Source of the DNA: Lutjanus erythropterus
Taxonomy: Eukaryota > Chordata > Actinopteri > Lutjaniformes > Lutjanidae
DNA: 64,000 bases
Assembly (NCBI GenBank): GCA_020091685.1
Contig: CM034604.1
Coordinates: 5,011,820 to 5,075,819 of the forward strand
Reading direction: 5' to 3'
The first letter of the stretch is position 1. Each line of letters starts with the position of its first letter. The position numbers were made by a program, and so were the translations under genes. The notes under the pieces are model-generated. The model did no database searches. It was not told the origin of the DNA and saw only the letters and a list, made by a program, of their open reading frames with translations. This document shows, piece after piece, positions 10,946 through 21,927 of this stretch.

Positions 10946-12199
10946 ATCTAAATGATCGATGATTGAAATGACTTTCTCCAAAACAATCCATAGACTCAAA
11001 AATAAATCTAAATCATCACCCACGACCTGCCAGAAGTGTGTGGTGGCACCTGCATCCACAGAGACCCCCACCCACCTGTACTGTCTTATTTTCTCATTAT
11101 TTTGCTGCTCTAGACGCTTTCCCAACCCAAAATACTGATATTTGACATCCTGGGTTCAATTATCTTTTTGGGACCATATGGTACGTATTCTACTTTTAAC
11201 TTCCACTTGAATACCTCTTATAATAAAGCAACATTAATTTTACCTGAGTACATTTTTGGCATCTCTACCCACCTCTGATTATTTTGCAGTCACAAACTTT
11301 GGAACATCTCAGAATAGTACACTTTTCAGGAACAAAAAAAAGCCACCTTGTCAGCCTGACAACGGCACTTTTTTAAAGTCTGCTCTCCTTTGAATAAGTT
11401 CTCGGAGCCCTCAGGCCTTCACATTCACCCACCCTACATAAAGGATCACGTAAAAACCTTTAGTTCAAGGAACAATGTGCCAATCATGGAAACTGGAGCA
11501 GTGATAACATTGTCCTCCAGCTCCAGTGTTTGAAGAGGAAACAGCTGACAACTCTTTACCTCTTGTGCACAACAGTGGGACACAGCTGAAATGATTAAGT
11601 TGTCTGTTGAATCCCAGCAGCTACAGGCCTATTTCCAAACTTCCATTCTTATCTTAAACTTTCACAGACAGTTGTCTCCACTGAACTTTCCTGAATTCCG
11701 CTCGGCTTTAATGAATCAATCTGTGAAATGTTTCGGGCTGCTTTCAGAACAATGCACAGCGCGGGGACCGTCCTTATTAAGGTAGAACATCATATTCTCA
11801 TGGCTGCACGAGAGTTCTGTTTTAAATCCCCCAAGATTTGGTGCAGATTTTTGCTAACATCTTAATTGATCAGGTGAGTCCCTGGGTTGGCATTAAGGAC
11901 GTGTTGGTTCAGCTCTTATCAGCCTCATATTCTAACTCAAGACATATTTGGACGTTAACAGCAGGGCTCAGCAAAGTTCAGTTCGAGGTTCCTGCTTTTA
12001 CTTCTGTGGCTCCCAGTTAGTCACATTATCCATACACACAAGCTCTTATTTCACTTCTGTACAGATCATATGCAGCCACTACAAAGCTTAGAATCCAAAC
12101 CTGGTTCCGGAGGTGGTTTTCCCCGTTTTGCATTCCCATTTTAATCTTTTTTCAGAAGCACAGGGATCTCCTGGATAATGAGACAATCATTTAGGTTTT
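10946..12199. other. non-coding intronic DNA between inverted repeat blocks
   Basis: No coding gene. 11180-11280 carries a degenerate 'TACCTGAGTACATTTT' fish MITE tail. 11480-11790 is non-repetitive within the window and carries a few homeodomain-like sites (ATGATTAAG, TTTAATGAATC). Confidence 0.4.
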
Positions 12200-12448
12200 C
12201 TGTTTTGACCACCAGTTGAATTATTCCAGCTTCATTTCTGAGAAATCAGGTTTTGTCTGTCAGTTCTGGCATGACACATGGCTCAAAATACTACTATACC
12301 CATGAACCTCAGCCTTTGTTGCCAGGAAGAAGACAGTCAAATGCGTAAATAAGAGCTGTGGTGAGTGCTAAGGGTGTAACAATTGTTTACTGATCAAAGA
12401 TCCAATACCATCGATGCAAAGTGGAAACATCAATTCATATAATCAGCT
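12200..12448 (-). repeat. repeat block R10, second copy (inverse of 10751-10945)
   Basis: Complementary counterpart of 10751-10945, followed immediately by inverse MITE B. It carries an additional segment of about 35 bp (GGGTGTAACAATTGTTTAC) resembling the end of a common teleost repeat. Confidence 0.65.
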
Positions 12449-12705
12449 TTAAAGGGACAGTTCACACGAAAATCAAAAATACATATTTTCACCTGTAGTG
12501 CTGTTTATCTGTCTAGTTTGGTATGAGTTGCAGAGTGTTGGAGATATCGCCCATAGAGATGTCTGCCTTCTCTCCGATATAATGGAACTAAATGAGAATC
12601 GCTTGTGCCGCTCAGTACCAAAAAATACATTTGAAAAATTAAAATCCAGTGTCTCTTTCCAAAAACTATGACCTGGTTACTCAAGATAATCCACAGATCT
12701 TTTTG
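12449..12705 (-). mobile_element. MITE family B, copy 2
   Basis: Starts TTAAAGGGACAGTTCAC and reads as the complement of copy 1. It contains the 'TGTCTCTTTCC...GGTTACTCAAGATAATC' arm seen in copy 1 and is cut off shortly after. Confidence 0.65.
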
Positions 12706-13440
12706 TGAGCAGGCCGAATGGGAGAACTACATAGAAAACATATGAACATAATGAACCTCCGCCCAACAAAAAGTACAGTAATGGTAGACACTCCTATAGC
12801 CAAGAGTCATTAGAAATTAGATAGATATTAGTAGATATTGGGAGGAGTAACAACCAAATATTTTTTTAATCAATATTATGACTATCAAGTAATTATTTAC
12901 TCAATTATTCTGAGAATTTGTTAAAGAATTATTCATTCAATTAATTTTGATTTGTATTTTGTGTGTCACCTTTTATTTTTTCAATATAATATTGGCAACC
13001 TTTTTCAAGGTTTGTGTATGTGTGTTTTTTTTCCCTTTATTTAACTTTTTCTATGTATTTAAGTGCTGTTGTTTGTTCTACTATCTGTTTTGTTTTGTTT
13101 TCATTCTTTGCTATTCACCTTAATTGTGTCACAATGGTACCTTACATTTTGAACGATAATTTTTTTTTAAGAAATAGAATTGATATAACATCATATGGTG
13201 ATGAAACAGTTGGAAACAAGTCAAATTTTTGCATCCACAGGCTTGTACTTCCGACTTAACCCAATTGTTCATATTTTATACTGATGATTCAACCATGACC
13301 TGCCATTTCTACACTTAAAGAGTAAAAATCAGGGTTTTAACCTTGTTAACATGTTCATATTGTGTCTTTCACATGTTACAAGACATATCAGGAGTGAAGC
13401 AGAAAACACCATGTCTGAACATTCTTGCTTTGAAACTGGA
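12706..13440. other. AT-rich non-coding intronic DNA
   Basis: No element or gene recognised. An 'AATCAATATTATGACTATC' stretch near 12870 may be a decayed repeat. Confidence 0.4.
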
Positions 13441-13713
13441 GTGAGCAGGGGCGATCTAAAAAAATGGATTCAGCCAGGCTGGGCATATGATGTCATAAAC
13501 CTAAGGAACCAATCCCGTTAACCGAGGGGGTGGCACTATACATATTATTAGTGGCGATGCACAGTCCACAGGAAAAGCCAAATGTAGCTAGTTACTGTGA
13601 TTCTGTTCAGTTTCCTGTGGAGAGGACGGGGACTATTTCCATATTCATGAAATACTAAGTTAAGCTGAGGTGTAGAGTTATATGTAAGCCATCTGAACAA
13701 GGTATTTGAACTT
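13441..13713 (+). repeat. dispersed repeat R4, copy a
   Basis: The part 13615-13713 matches 55285-55400: GGGGAC.ATTT, CATATTCAT, GGTGTAGAG.TATATGTAAGCCAT and AACAAGGTAT.TGAACTT. Two diverged copies; class unknown. Confidence 0.5.
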
Positions 13714-14060
13714 CCAACCATCCATCCGTCCTCAACCGCTTATCCGAAGTCGGGGCTGCAGAGGTAACAGTTCCAACGGGGGATCCCATACTTCCCTTTT
13801 CTCCAGCTACATTCGTCAGCTCTGACTGGGGGATCCTGAGGTGTTACCAGGTCAGGGCGGAGATATAATCCCTCCCCCTGGTCTTCGGTCTGCCCCGTGG
13901 CCTCCTCCCAGCTGAACGTACCTGGAGCACCTCCCTAGGGGAGGCAACCAGGTGGCATCCTTATGAGATGCCCAAACCACCTCATCTGGCTCCTTTGTAC
14001 GCAAAGGAGCAGCAACTCTACCCCAAGTCCCTCACGGATGACTGAGCTTCTCACCCTGTA
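13714..14060 (+). repeat. high-copy teleost non-LTR-associated repeat
   Basis: Begins CCATCCATCCG and CAACCGCTTATCC, continues with GGGGGATCCTGAGGTGTTACC, CACCTCATCTGGCTCC and ends near GAGCTTCTCACCCT. This order is characteristic of a very abundant fish repeat generally linked to RTE/Rex-type LINE 3' regions (recalled, not searched). It is more GC-rich than its surroundings and has no intact frame. Confidence 0.7.
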
Positions 14061-14640
14061 CTTGAACGTATTACGCAAAAAAAGAGCATTTTATTTTGTT
14101 CTAAAACCTGGTCCACAGATCTGAAATACATTATCTTCTGAACTAAAATCATTTGAAAGTTTTTAATGCTAAGGAAAAACTATGGCTTAGACAAGGGAAA
14201 ATCTGTGAAAACTGAGAGACATGAGTTTATAGAGTTTATATACTCTTTTTTCTGTTTGTTGTTCTTATTTGTTGTATTTTGTCAAGTGTTCTCAATTGTC
14301 GATTTTAGTCATTGCTGTCTCCCTGTTTGTGTGTCGGTGTTAGCGATCATCATCATCAATCATTGTTGTTTCAGTAGTGTTACGTATTCTGTTATTGCTG
14401 TTTCATTTATTGATCAGTGGTTGTTTGTTCTTTGTCTATGTCTGCTTTATTGTTTTCCTGTCTGTTTTAGAGTGTTGTATCTTATGTTTTATCCCTTAAA
14501 ACCCTAACCAAGGACAAGGAGTGCACATTAGTTATAGCTAGAAGTACTCTTTACATTTCTTCTGTGGTATTTTTTACTTAAATGTAACAATACCAAGATG
14601 TGTTGTCCCTGTAAAATCAATAAATAAGTAAATAAATAAA
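14061..14640 (+). repeat. possible LINE 3' region ending in a TAAA-rich tail
   Basis: Ends GTTGTCCCTGTAAAATCAAT followed by (AAATAAGTAAATAAATAAA), as many fish LINE tails do. A 113-codon frame at 14166-14507 is Cys/Val/Phe-rich with no domain and is judged non-coding. Confidence 0.35.
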
Positions 14641-15293
14641 GTGACTGGAGATGAACTTTAAAGTTTAGTCAGGATCAGTCCTTTCTGAATCAACTAACTT
14701 CATCTGACACCCCTCATTTTAATTTCTTTCACTGTTTTGCCAACTGGGTCTATTTTCTTTATAGTCCAAAATGTGTGTTTGTTTTTTATATGTCCCAAGT
14801 TTTGTGTAAAATGTAGTGAACTATGCAAATCCTAGTTTGACTACTGTATATGAATGTGCCAATAAATGAGGCCCTTAGGAAATAACTTTACAACAGCTGT
14901 CTTTTCTATATGTACTGGGTCACTTGGTGCATGTGCTGTTTGAATATGTGCATAAAATTAATAGCATCTATTATATTATACAGTTTCCTACGTATTTATA
15001 TTCAAAATGTTGATGGAAATGAAATGTTTTATGCAAGAACACAAAAATATGAACAGAATTAATTACATTACATTACTGTTTTCTAGAGTTGAACTGTATA
15101 ATTACACAAAGGACTGAATGACATTCTTCCTAAATGAGAAAATATGCTTGGTAATGAGGGGAATATTGCAATGACAGGGTGGCCACAGGCCTGAGGCTAG
15201 AGCTCTAAATATCTTGCTTTCCTCAGTTTTGTGAGGAGTAACTGATTTAAATGGCATTAAGTAATTGGATTTTTTTTCTGGCTGGTTTCACGT
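14641..15293. other. AT-rich non-coding intronic DNA
   Basis: Nothing recognised. Confidence 0.4.
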
Positions 15294-15611
15294 TCATTTT
15301 CGAGGCTGTGGCGGTGGAAGACAAGCCTCATCTAATACAGTTTCATCCCCATCAAATGCTGCTGGATTGACAGAAGTCCCCGCCTCCTGAGCACGGAAAT
15401 CCCCCCTCTTGGTTCTGGACTGCTGAACATAAATGGAGCCCAGCACAGCACCACGCTTACTGAGGGAGGCATCAGATGAAAAGGCGTTGAAGACGGGAAA
15501 AGAGTTGTTTTTGCTGCTGTTAAACAAGTTGATGGACAATACAGACAGAGGATGATGGATGAATCCCTTGGATGTGTCAACATCAGTGTAAAATATTACA
15601 GAAAACTGCAA
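15294..15611 (-). CDS. unrecognised 105-codon ORF (doubtful)
   Basis: An ATG-to-TGA frame on the minus strand is more GC-rich than its flanks and has balanced composition (for example DASLSKRGAVLGSIYVQQSR, then a PPPQPRK end). I see no signal peptide, membrane segment or known domain. No second copy exists in the window. It could be chance, a decayed retrocopy or a real exon. An overlapping 83-codon frame in another phase argues for caution. Confidence 0.15.
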   Translation of the reverse strand: MQFSVIFYTDVDTSKGFIHHPLSVLSINLFNSSKNNSFPVFNAFSSDASLSKRGAVLGSIYVQQSRTKRGDFRAQEAGTSVNPAAFDGDETVLDEACLPPPQPRK

Positions 15612-16454
15612 GACTCTACAATACTGAGAGGTCTGTGATTCTGAAAACGCTGCAGGCTGTAAACAAACATCATTCAGTGTTTAAGCAAAATGCATCTGTC
15701 TTTGTTTAAGATCAGATGCCTCTCCAAAACACGACTTTCTGTAGATTTAGTTTTGTGCTGAGCCTCTCACTCAGATGCCATGACTTTTTTCCATCTCCAC
15801 CATTTCCACCTAATCTTTCAGCAATGAATATCTACTTAGTGCTGCACAAATATTGAAATAACACCGACACTGCCGTAATCCCGACTGCAACTTCCAAAAT
15901 TCTGGGACTGCAAATGAGACAGAAATCTCTTTCCGTTGGCATCTAAAATACTACTTCTGCTGTGCAGAATGCCAGGTGAGAAATTCAGTCGGGGTGACAC
16001 AGAACACCAGAACCCCTGGACCCTATTCTCCAATGTTTTTGTGTCTAAGTGACTAATGGAGAGAACAGTTTTTGAAAATGGCCCAGTATCAAGCAGAGAC
16101 CACTGCAGCCATAAGCTGTGAAACAGGTTGCAGACCCGTCAAAGTGCATCCACCAAATGTGCTTGTTTTTGCCACTGTGGGCTCAGATTGTTATTCTAAG
16201 TGTCTGACAACATGATGGAAAGAATCCCTGCACAGATAGAGGCTTTGTTAAAGAAGAGGGTCATTTTTGTTTAATCAATGGCTGATTTATGCTCTCACCA
16301 AACGAACCAGACTCTATTTACAGAAACAATCATTTTATCATCGTCATTTTCATTCAAACTTTACATTTGCCAAAAATTTCCACTGTTCCAGGAATCACAA
16401 ACTCTGGTGTAGTTGTAATAACGTCTGAATTCACTGAGTTATTGTCATAATATT
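15612..16454. other. non-coding intronic DNA
   Basis: No gene or element recognised. Confidence 0.4.
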
Positions 16455-16690
16455 GTCAGAAACTCAGCAACAATCTGAGCCTGTCAGTGGAAAAAAAAGC
16501 TATTTTAGTGGACACATTTTGAGCAGCAACGTAATCTCCCATGTATGCAACTGCACACCTTCAGTTTCGCCTCTGCTGGCTGCAGCACTCTCCCTCAATA
16601 CTGGAACAATTTCAAAGATTGTTGTCCTCATTAGTCCCATAGACACAAAAACATGAGAAATTAGTTAGTTAAATTAGCTATCCTTTAAAG
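16455..16690 (+). repeat. dispersed repeat R7, copy a
   Basis: Shares CAATCTGAGCCTGTCAGTGG, a 'TTTTA.TGGA' block, ATTAGTCC and GACAC.AAA with 28810-28985 in the same orientation. No coding potential. Confidence 0.5.
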
Positions 16691-16989
16691 CTGGAGAAAA
16701 TAAAATGTTTGGCCACTTGTTAGGGGTCACTGTGACAGCTTCATTGTAGTTTTTTGCTCATTTCCAAGTTTTCAAGTGTGCCAGTTCCCATCATTGATCA
16801 GCTGTTCCAAGTGACCCCTTTCACGTCACACATTTCAGTGATTTGATAAATTGGTAATCTAAGATATTTGATGTAGTTTTAAATAAACTCAATCATCTAT
16901 CAGCCAGTCACCTACTGTGATTTTTGGACATGTCAAATATTCTCCTGAGAACTGTGTCTACACTTAAAGATTCCTATAAATAATATGCA

Positions 16990-17001
16990 AGTGTTTACCT
17001 G
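16990..17001 (-). promoter_or_regulatory. lrfn2: lrfn2 splice donor (5' splice site), phase 2
   Basis: On the minus strand the coding sequence reads TACAG|GTAAAC, with the exon ending at 16999 and the intron GT at 16998-16997. The open frame would stop at TAA two codons past the junction, so splicing is needed to continue. The split falls within the Arg codon of the IYR motif, which in vertebrate LRFN proteins is followed by MIP, consistent with a conserved intron in the FnIII domain. Confidence 0.93.
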
Positions 17002-18374
17002 TAGATCAGAACTTCATCATCAGAGCAGTTGTACTGGAGTTGGTACATCTTCACCTTGGGGGCCGACTTGCTCACCGTCCACTTGACCAGCGCTGAGACA
17101 GCTGTCACCTCAGAGACAGACACAGTCCTCTCTGGTTGGCTCTTGGGAGCCCCTTTGCTGATCCTGGTGGTCCCTGTGATATCAGAGAGGCGAGACTTCG
17201 GCGGTGCTGGCTGCCCGGTGCCATTGCTGAGGTGAGGGAGCTGGACGATGGACACCTCCACAGAGGCAGTGGACTCCCCAGCAACGTTGGCGGCAATGCA
17301 GGTGAAGGTGCCGTAATCCTTGGACGTGGTGATGGTGATGCTAAGGGTTCCATTGCTGAACACTGCGGTTCGGGAGGAGTTGCCAAGCAGCCGATCATCA
17401 GGGGAGATCCAATGGATGGTAGGAGAAGGATCTCCAGTTGCTTCGCACCTCAGGCTGGCCGTCTGGCCCTCTAAGACCAGCATTCTATGGGTGTGCTGGG
17501 TAATGAGTGGTGGCTGACACACAAACTCCTCCTCCTTCACATTCCAAAAGTAACGACCCTTCAGGGCAGGAGGAGAGGCACAAGTCTCCAGGTCGTCATC
17601 TCTCTCTAGCCTCCGCAGCCACAGCATCTCACAGTTGCAGTGCAGTGGGTTCCCGCCCAAGCTGAGGGACAGCTGGGGAGCATAGGGTGTAGTCATGATC
17701 ATTGAGTCTTGGGCACGAGCAAAGATGGGGTCTGGTGGTAACTTCTGTAAGCGATTCGAGGTCAAGTCCAATCTGGCTAGCCTTTCCAGGTCAGTGAAGG
17801 TGCCCTCTGGAATAAAATCCAACAGATTGTGGTCCAGACTAAGCTGGTGCAGGTTAATCATCTGACGGACTGAGTCCCAGGGCAAAGACATTAGATTGTT
17901 GTAGGAGAGATCTAGATCCTCCAAGGCTGGGGCCAGGTCCTCGAAGGCCTTGTCATGAATGCGTCCCAGTTGGTTGTTGTTAACGATTAGGTGCTGCAGG
18001 TTGACCAAGCCTCGCAAATCATCGGGGCCTAGCTCCACCAAGCGGTTGTTGTCCAAATGAAGTGACCGCAGTGTTTCCAAGTCACCAAAGGAGAAGGGCT
18101 GGATGTAGCTGATGGTGTTCCTGGAGAGGGTCAGATCCACTAGGTCGGTCATATTGGCAAAGTCCTGCTGTGTAATGCGGAGGATGTAGTTGCCTCCCAG
18201 ACGGAGCTCCACCGTGCTGCGGTCGATGTCCGGAGGCACGAAAAGAAGGCCTTTGGCGGGACACAATGTCCCCAGGGACTCGGACAGATTCTGGCATGAA
18301 CAGTACTTGGGGCATGCATGGGTGATCATCACTGTGGCTCCCAGGACCAGGAGGCAGCAGATGATGTGGTCCAT
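16999..18374 (-). CDS. lrfn2: lrfn2 first coding exon: synaptic adhesion protein LRFN2/SALM1, N-terminal 458 codons plus 2 nt
   Basis: LRFN2 is a neuronal type I membrane protein that organises synapses and, in mammals, associates with PSD-95 and NMDA receptors (family knowledge). Seen here: signal peptide residues 1-20 ending THA; LRRNT with C21, C25, C27, C38; seven LRRs at about 55-217; LRRCT with C246, C248, C265, C286; Ig domain about 288-377 with C310, W322, C359; start of FnIII from about 414 with W432. N-glycosylation sequons lie at N29, N74, N332, N341, N384 and N449. The stretch [19 protein letters not shown] and the end [15 protein letters not shown] point to LRFN2 rather than LRFN1, 3, 4 or 5. 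The start is the ATG at 18374 in context ACCATGG; an in-frame TTG five codons upstream is not a plausible vertebrate start. The exon ends in FnIII, so transmembrane and cytoplasmic parts lie in a later exon outside the window. I cannot say which teleost duplicate (a or b) this is. Confidence 0.96.
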
Positions 18375-18385
18375 GGTAGAGTCAT
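18329..18385 (-). CDS. upstream ORF of 18 codons overlapping the lrfn2 start
   Basis: An ATG 11 nt upstream of the lrfn2 ATG opens an 18-codon frame ([18 protein letters not shown], then TGA at 18331-18329) that overlaps the first 46 nt of the main ORF in another frame. Its context is weak (T at -3, A at +4), whereas the lrfn2 ATG has A at -3 and G at +4. Leaky scanning to the main ATG is therefore expected. It may be chance or a brake on translation; nothing here shows that the peptide is made. Confidence 0.45.
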   Translation of the reverse strand: MTLPWTTSSAASWSWEPQ

Positions 18386-18395
18386 ACAAAGGAAC
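18375..18395 (-). other. lrfn2: lrfn2 5' leader within the coding exon (21 nt)
   Basis: Only 21 nt separate the predicted acceptor from the ATG, so most of the 5' UTR must lie in an upstream non-coding exon. The leader contains an out-of-frame ATG at 18385 (see the uORF entry). Confidence 0.8.
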
Positions 18396-18421
18396 CTATG
18401 TAAGAAACAGAAAAATAAAGA
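18396..18421 (-). promoter_or_regulatory. lrfn2: lrfn2 splice acceptor (3' splice site) with polypyrimidine tract
   Basis: Read on the minus strand, a pyrimidine-rich run (TTTATTTTTCTGTTTCTTAC) leads into ATAG|GTTCC. The AG sits at 18397-18396 and the exon begins at 18395. No competing AG lies between the tract and the ATG. Expression data would be needed to confirm the exact junction. Confidence 0.85.
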
Positions 18422-19290
18422 TGAGGTGAGGGTAATATTCATAGATCATCTTTTAAACTGTCATCAATTCAACACAGCCCCTGTGAAGAACCACAGAAGG
18501 CACTCAGGCGCAAAAGGTGTAAAAAGATCTGAGATAAGGCCACAGGCCTAACTATGTCCTACTAGAAATGATCAAAATTTTAAAATACTTTCCCAAGAAC
18601 ATCAGTCAAATGGGATCACTTAAAACGTCTGCATGCCTCATTTGAAGACTTCATCTGATGCCCACAGGAATCATTAAACTTTTATCTCATCTTACAAGTA
18701 CCTGTGGAAGACTCACTGGGGAATATGCCCTGCAGTGTTTCCTTGTGGAATGAGAGGTTTGCTGTGGGGGCAACTGCACACGTGTTACTGGCTGAGTCAT
18801 TCCTTTTAAGAAAGGTGGCCTGGTGGATAACCTGTGTACGGTTTGTGACATAGTCTAGACGGTTTGAAGTGGGAAGTAAGTGTCTCCCGATGTGTGAGAG
18901 AAGTACCAGCACACTGTTGCAGCCACACAAAAAGTGCATCCTATTAGGAGTAGTCACTTTTGTCAGCCATAAAGTGTCAAGATAAGCTCAGGATGCAGCA
19001 TAATAGTTACTAAAAGGCTGTTGTATGCACTACCACAGAAGAGAAATGGAAAGTTCCTGTTGATGAAATAGTATTATGGTGTCTCCATTCTTCACTGCAG
19101 AGTTAGTCTGGACTGTGAAAGGGTAATTCCCAGCTATGAGCAAAAGTAAAACCAGAGATCTCAGAACTATGGTTTGGAGCCATGGATCTGGAAAGGTTTC
19201 ATTTGCAATTATGTTAATCACATAATCAGGCTTTGGTGAAAGAATGAGGGATTATATGTACATGAATAATGGCGGACACATTGGACACCT
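18422..19290. other. non-coding intronic DNA upstream of the lrfn2 exon
   Basis: No repeat copy elsewhere in the window and no coding frame recognised. Confidence 0.4.
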
Positions 19291-19440
19291 ATAGTTAGGG
19301 TGACCAGGTGTCCCACTTTATGTGGGACTGCACGGCATTTTTAACTCTCGTCCTACATACCACATATTGAGACCGTGCCCCACATATTTAGTTTTCAAAA
19401 GTCAAACCACTGCAGGGCAGACACTTTTCTAAAATCTGGC
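19291..19440 (+). repeat. dispersed repeat R6, copy a
   Basis: Shares TTAGGGTGACCAGGTGTC, ACTTTATGTGGGACTG, GCATTTTTA and AAGTCAAACCACTGCAGG with 58706-58850 in the same direction. A common fish repeat type with 'GGGTGACCAG' start; class not assigned. Confidence 0.6.
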
Positions 19441-20799
19441 TTTTTATCCAGTGGATCAAGTACAGGTTAACCTCTTTGCTGCCTATGCAACAACCAAGAG
19501 GAAAAATTGGGGGCAAGTCACAAGATATGCAGATTTAGGCAGTGTATGATGGAAACTACCACAAAGACAAGAAAATACAGCTACAATGGGGAAACAACTC
19601 AGCGAAGCCAATGGAAGGGGATTCCCGGGGAGTTTTTTTGCGCAGTTTGCCCAAGTTTTACACGAGGGTTGATAACCTGTGGTAACATGTAACCTGTATA
19701 GTCTATTGTGGCACTGAATCAACCAATGGACAAAGCATAGGGATGTTACATGCTAAGAGGAAGAAATATATATATTTTTAAAGACAGATAGACATATAAA
19801 AATTTTAGACTTCCTCTCAGCATTAAGTAATATATCCAACATTGTTCCACATTGTCCAATACAAAGATATTCTTTGTCTTACATTTCATTTGTTGGGATC
19901 TGTTCACTTACTTATGATTCTGTTTGTACTACTCTGTTGATTTGATTTTTGAATTTGAGTTTCAGAAACTTTGTGTCATGTATTCTAGTGACTTTTAAAG
20001 AACGACACTGCAGAATTCACACAATAATTCACCCCTTTGGCAGATGTTCCGAAAAGCATGCCCATTTACTTTAAAATTTCCACAACAAATGGGAATCCTC
20101 CTTTTCCAAGACATCTGAAATTTGAGTATTTCTGGAGGAGGCACGAGCATCTCTCTTTTGCATGATGTGCCCAGGTGGAAACAGCAGACTTTTCACATTG
20201 TGATGACAAAAAGAAAGAAAATGGGTGGAAAATTTGTCAGAAATTGAGGGAAACACAGGAGAATTGTGACTCTGGGAGGAAACCTGGAGAGGGCAATGAA
20301 AAACATGAACCTCCCAGGAAAACTGGGAGGGTTGGCGAGTATGAAGAAGTTCTATAATGATCATATTCTACATTTAAAAGAATTATTTGACCATTATTAC
20401 TAACCTTACAGCAAAGGAGCTGATGCAGTGCTCAGTTCTGAAGTAGCACTATGCCCTTTTGAGCACTAAAATCCTAGTTGTTGTAGCATTTTCACATATT
20501 TACAGGCAGAGATATGGAATGAGGTTACAATAACATTTCCATAGGATATATGAAGCATCGGAACATTGCCATTTCACTCAAAACAATATACAGTCAATTG
20601 TCAGTGGTATACATCTTGTGATTGCCTTGTACAGTTCGCTCCATAATGGGTTCTGTCAGTTATCGACCCCCAGAGACACTCGAATGGCCTCTATCTGGGC
20701 TGTCATGTGACCCAGGTCCATTTCTCTCTGTGGATAGAGCACTCAGGTGTAGATAATGCTGCAATCATAATGTAGTCCTGTGATCAGGGAATACAGTGC
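19441..20799. other. non-coding intronic DNA
   Basis: No gene or transposon recognised. Short frames around 20071-20364 overlap on both strands and lack domains. Confidence 0.4.
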
Positions 20800-20990
20800 A
20801 ATAACTCAAGCACAGCACATTAGACAGCAGGCGATCAGAGAGACAGCGCAAGCTGCAACAGCAGGCCGCCAGGGGACTGCGGTGATAAGCGGTGCTTTTA
20901 TGGGATGGTCATAAATAAGCATATCTCAGTGGTCAAATAAAATAGGTGGCACCCGAGGGAGCACAACCACTCATTCCAGCCTAGTTCACA
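20800..20990. promoter_or_regulatory. candidate conserved non-coding element (weak)
   Basis: GC-richer, non-repetitive stretch with GGCGATCAGAGAGACAGCG and TGGTCATAAATAAGCATATC. It has no copy in the window and no coding frame. The call rests only on composition and uniqueness. Confidence 0.2.
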
Positions 20991-21927
20991 CGAGACAACA
21001 ACACACCTGCAATTTTATGCGCACATGTGATAATCCATGTGTCATTCAGTGTAATGACTCAGATAAAGACAACCAACTGCCTAAAAGAGGCTCCAAATGA
21101 ATCCAGTCTACCACTGTGCACATTTGCACATCATTTCATGCACAGCGTCATTATACAATATTATGATTCAGATAAGAACAAACATGCCGATAAACAGCAT
21201 GAAATAAAAAACAGCATGCTTTCCAACATAAACTGAGATTATCCCTTTTTTCCTTGCTGGCTCACACCCACACACATGCATGCGTGCACGCATCTACATC
21301 TGCACGGCGCACAGATGGCTGCACACACCCACACTCGCATGTCCAAACACCCAAACACTCACCATTTCAAAGCATCACCTGCTTGATATGATAGAGGTGC
21401 TAATGGTCGTGATGATGATGATGAATAGTTGAGTGTAACAGCTGGAGGGATGGATAAGGAAAAGGTTAGGACAAAAGCTGACTGTGTGGGCTAACGCTAA
21501 CAAAAATACTGCCAATCGGAATGGGGTTCTCTGTATTTTGGGACAATGAACTGCAGTGCTTTTCCACAAAGCACAGCATGTGGTACATTTATGTACCAAC
21601 ATACTGATGCAACATGAGACTTCATGTTCAAGATGTTTCAACTAAGAAAAAGTGACAAAGCTCTGGACTAAGAGGCCCTTGGGTTACGATGTATTTGTCA
21701 GACTGAACAAATCAAAAATGAGTTGAACATTCCAGCCTCACCTCATGGGACACTGTGTAACATCTGATATGACCTATTTGAGTGTGTCACTTGTGCCTAT
21801 AAATATTACTCATTCACCTCACATTTACAGAGGTGACTTTGTGACTGTTACTCTCTCGCAGCTTGACATTTTATGTTTGTGAAAAGTTTATATTTCTTTG
21901 TTGTCTTATTTTTCTTATGTGCAATTG
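20991..21927. other. non-coding intronic DNA with alternating CA/GC-rich patch
   Basis: 21263-21350 is rich in alternating purine-pyrimidine words (CACACATGCATGCGTGCACG), which could adopt Z-DNA. A short GAT run lies at about 21408-21422. Otherwise nothing recognised. Confidence 0.4.

Larger units (their letters stand above)
1..16998 (-). other. lrfn2: inferred lrfn2 intron downstream of the first coding exon (incomplete)
   Basis: From the donor at 16998 to the left edge there is no frame encoding the rest of FnIII, the transmembrane segment or the LRFN2 cytoplasmic tail. The intron is therefore at least 17 kb and runs out of the window. It consists of repeats (listed separately) and unique AT-rich DNA. 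No other gene is recognisable inside it. Confidence 0.8.

Noticed and set aside
17029..17517. Antisense frames of 65-112 codons over the lrfn2 exon
   Set aside because: They are mirror frames of a GC-richer true coding exon; none has a domain.
18375..18389. TTG-initiated five-residue N-terminal extension of lrfn2
   Set aside because: TTG is not a plausible vertebrate start; the ATG at 18374 has a near-ideal context and gives a standard signal peptide.
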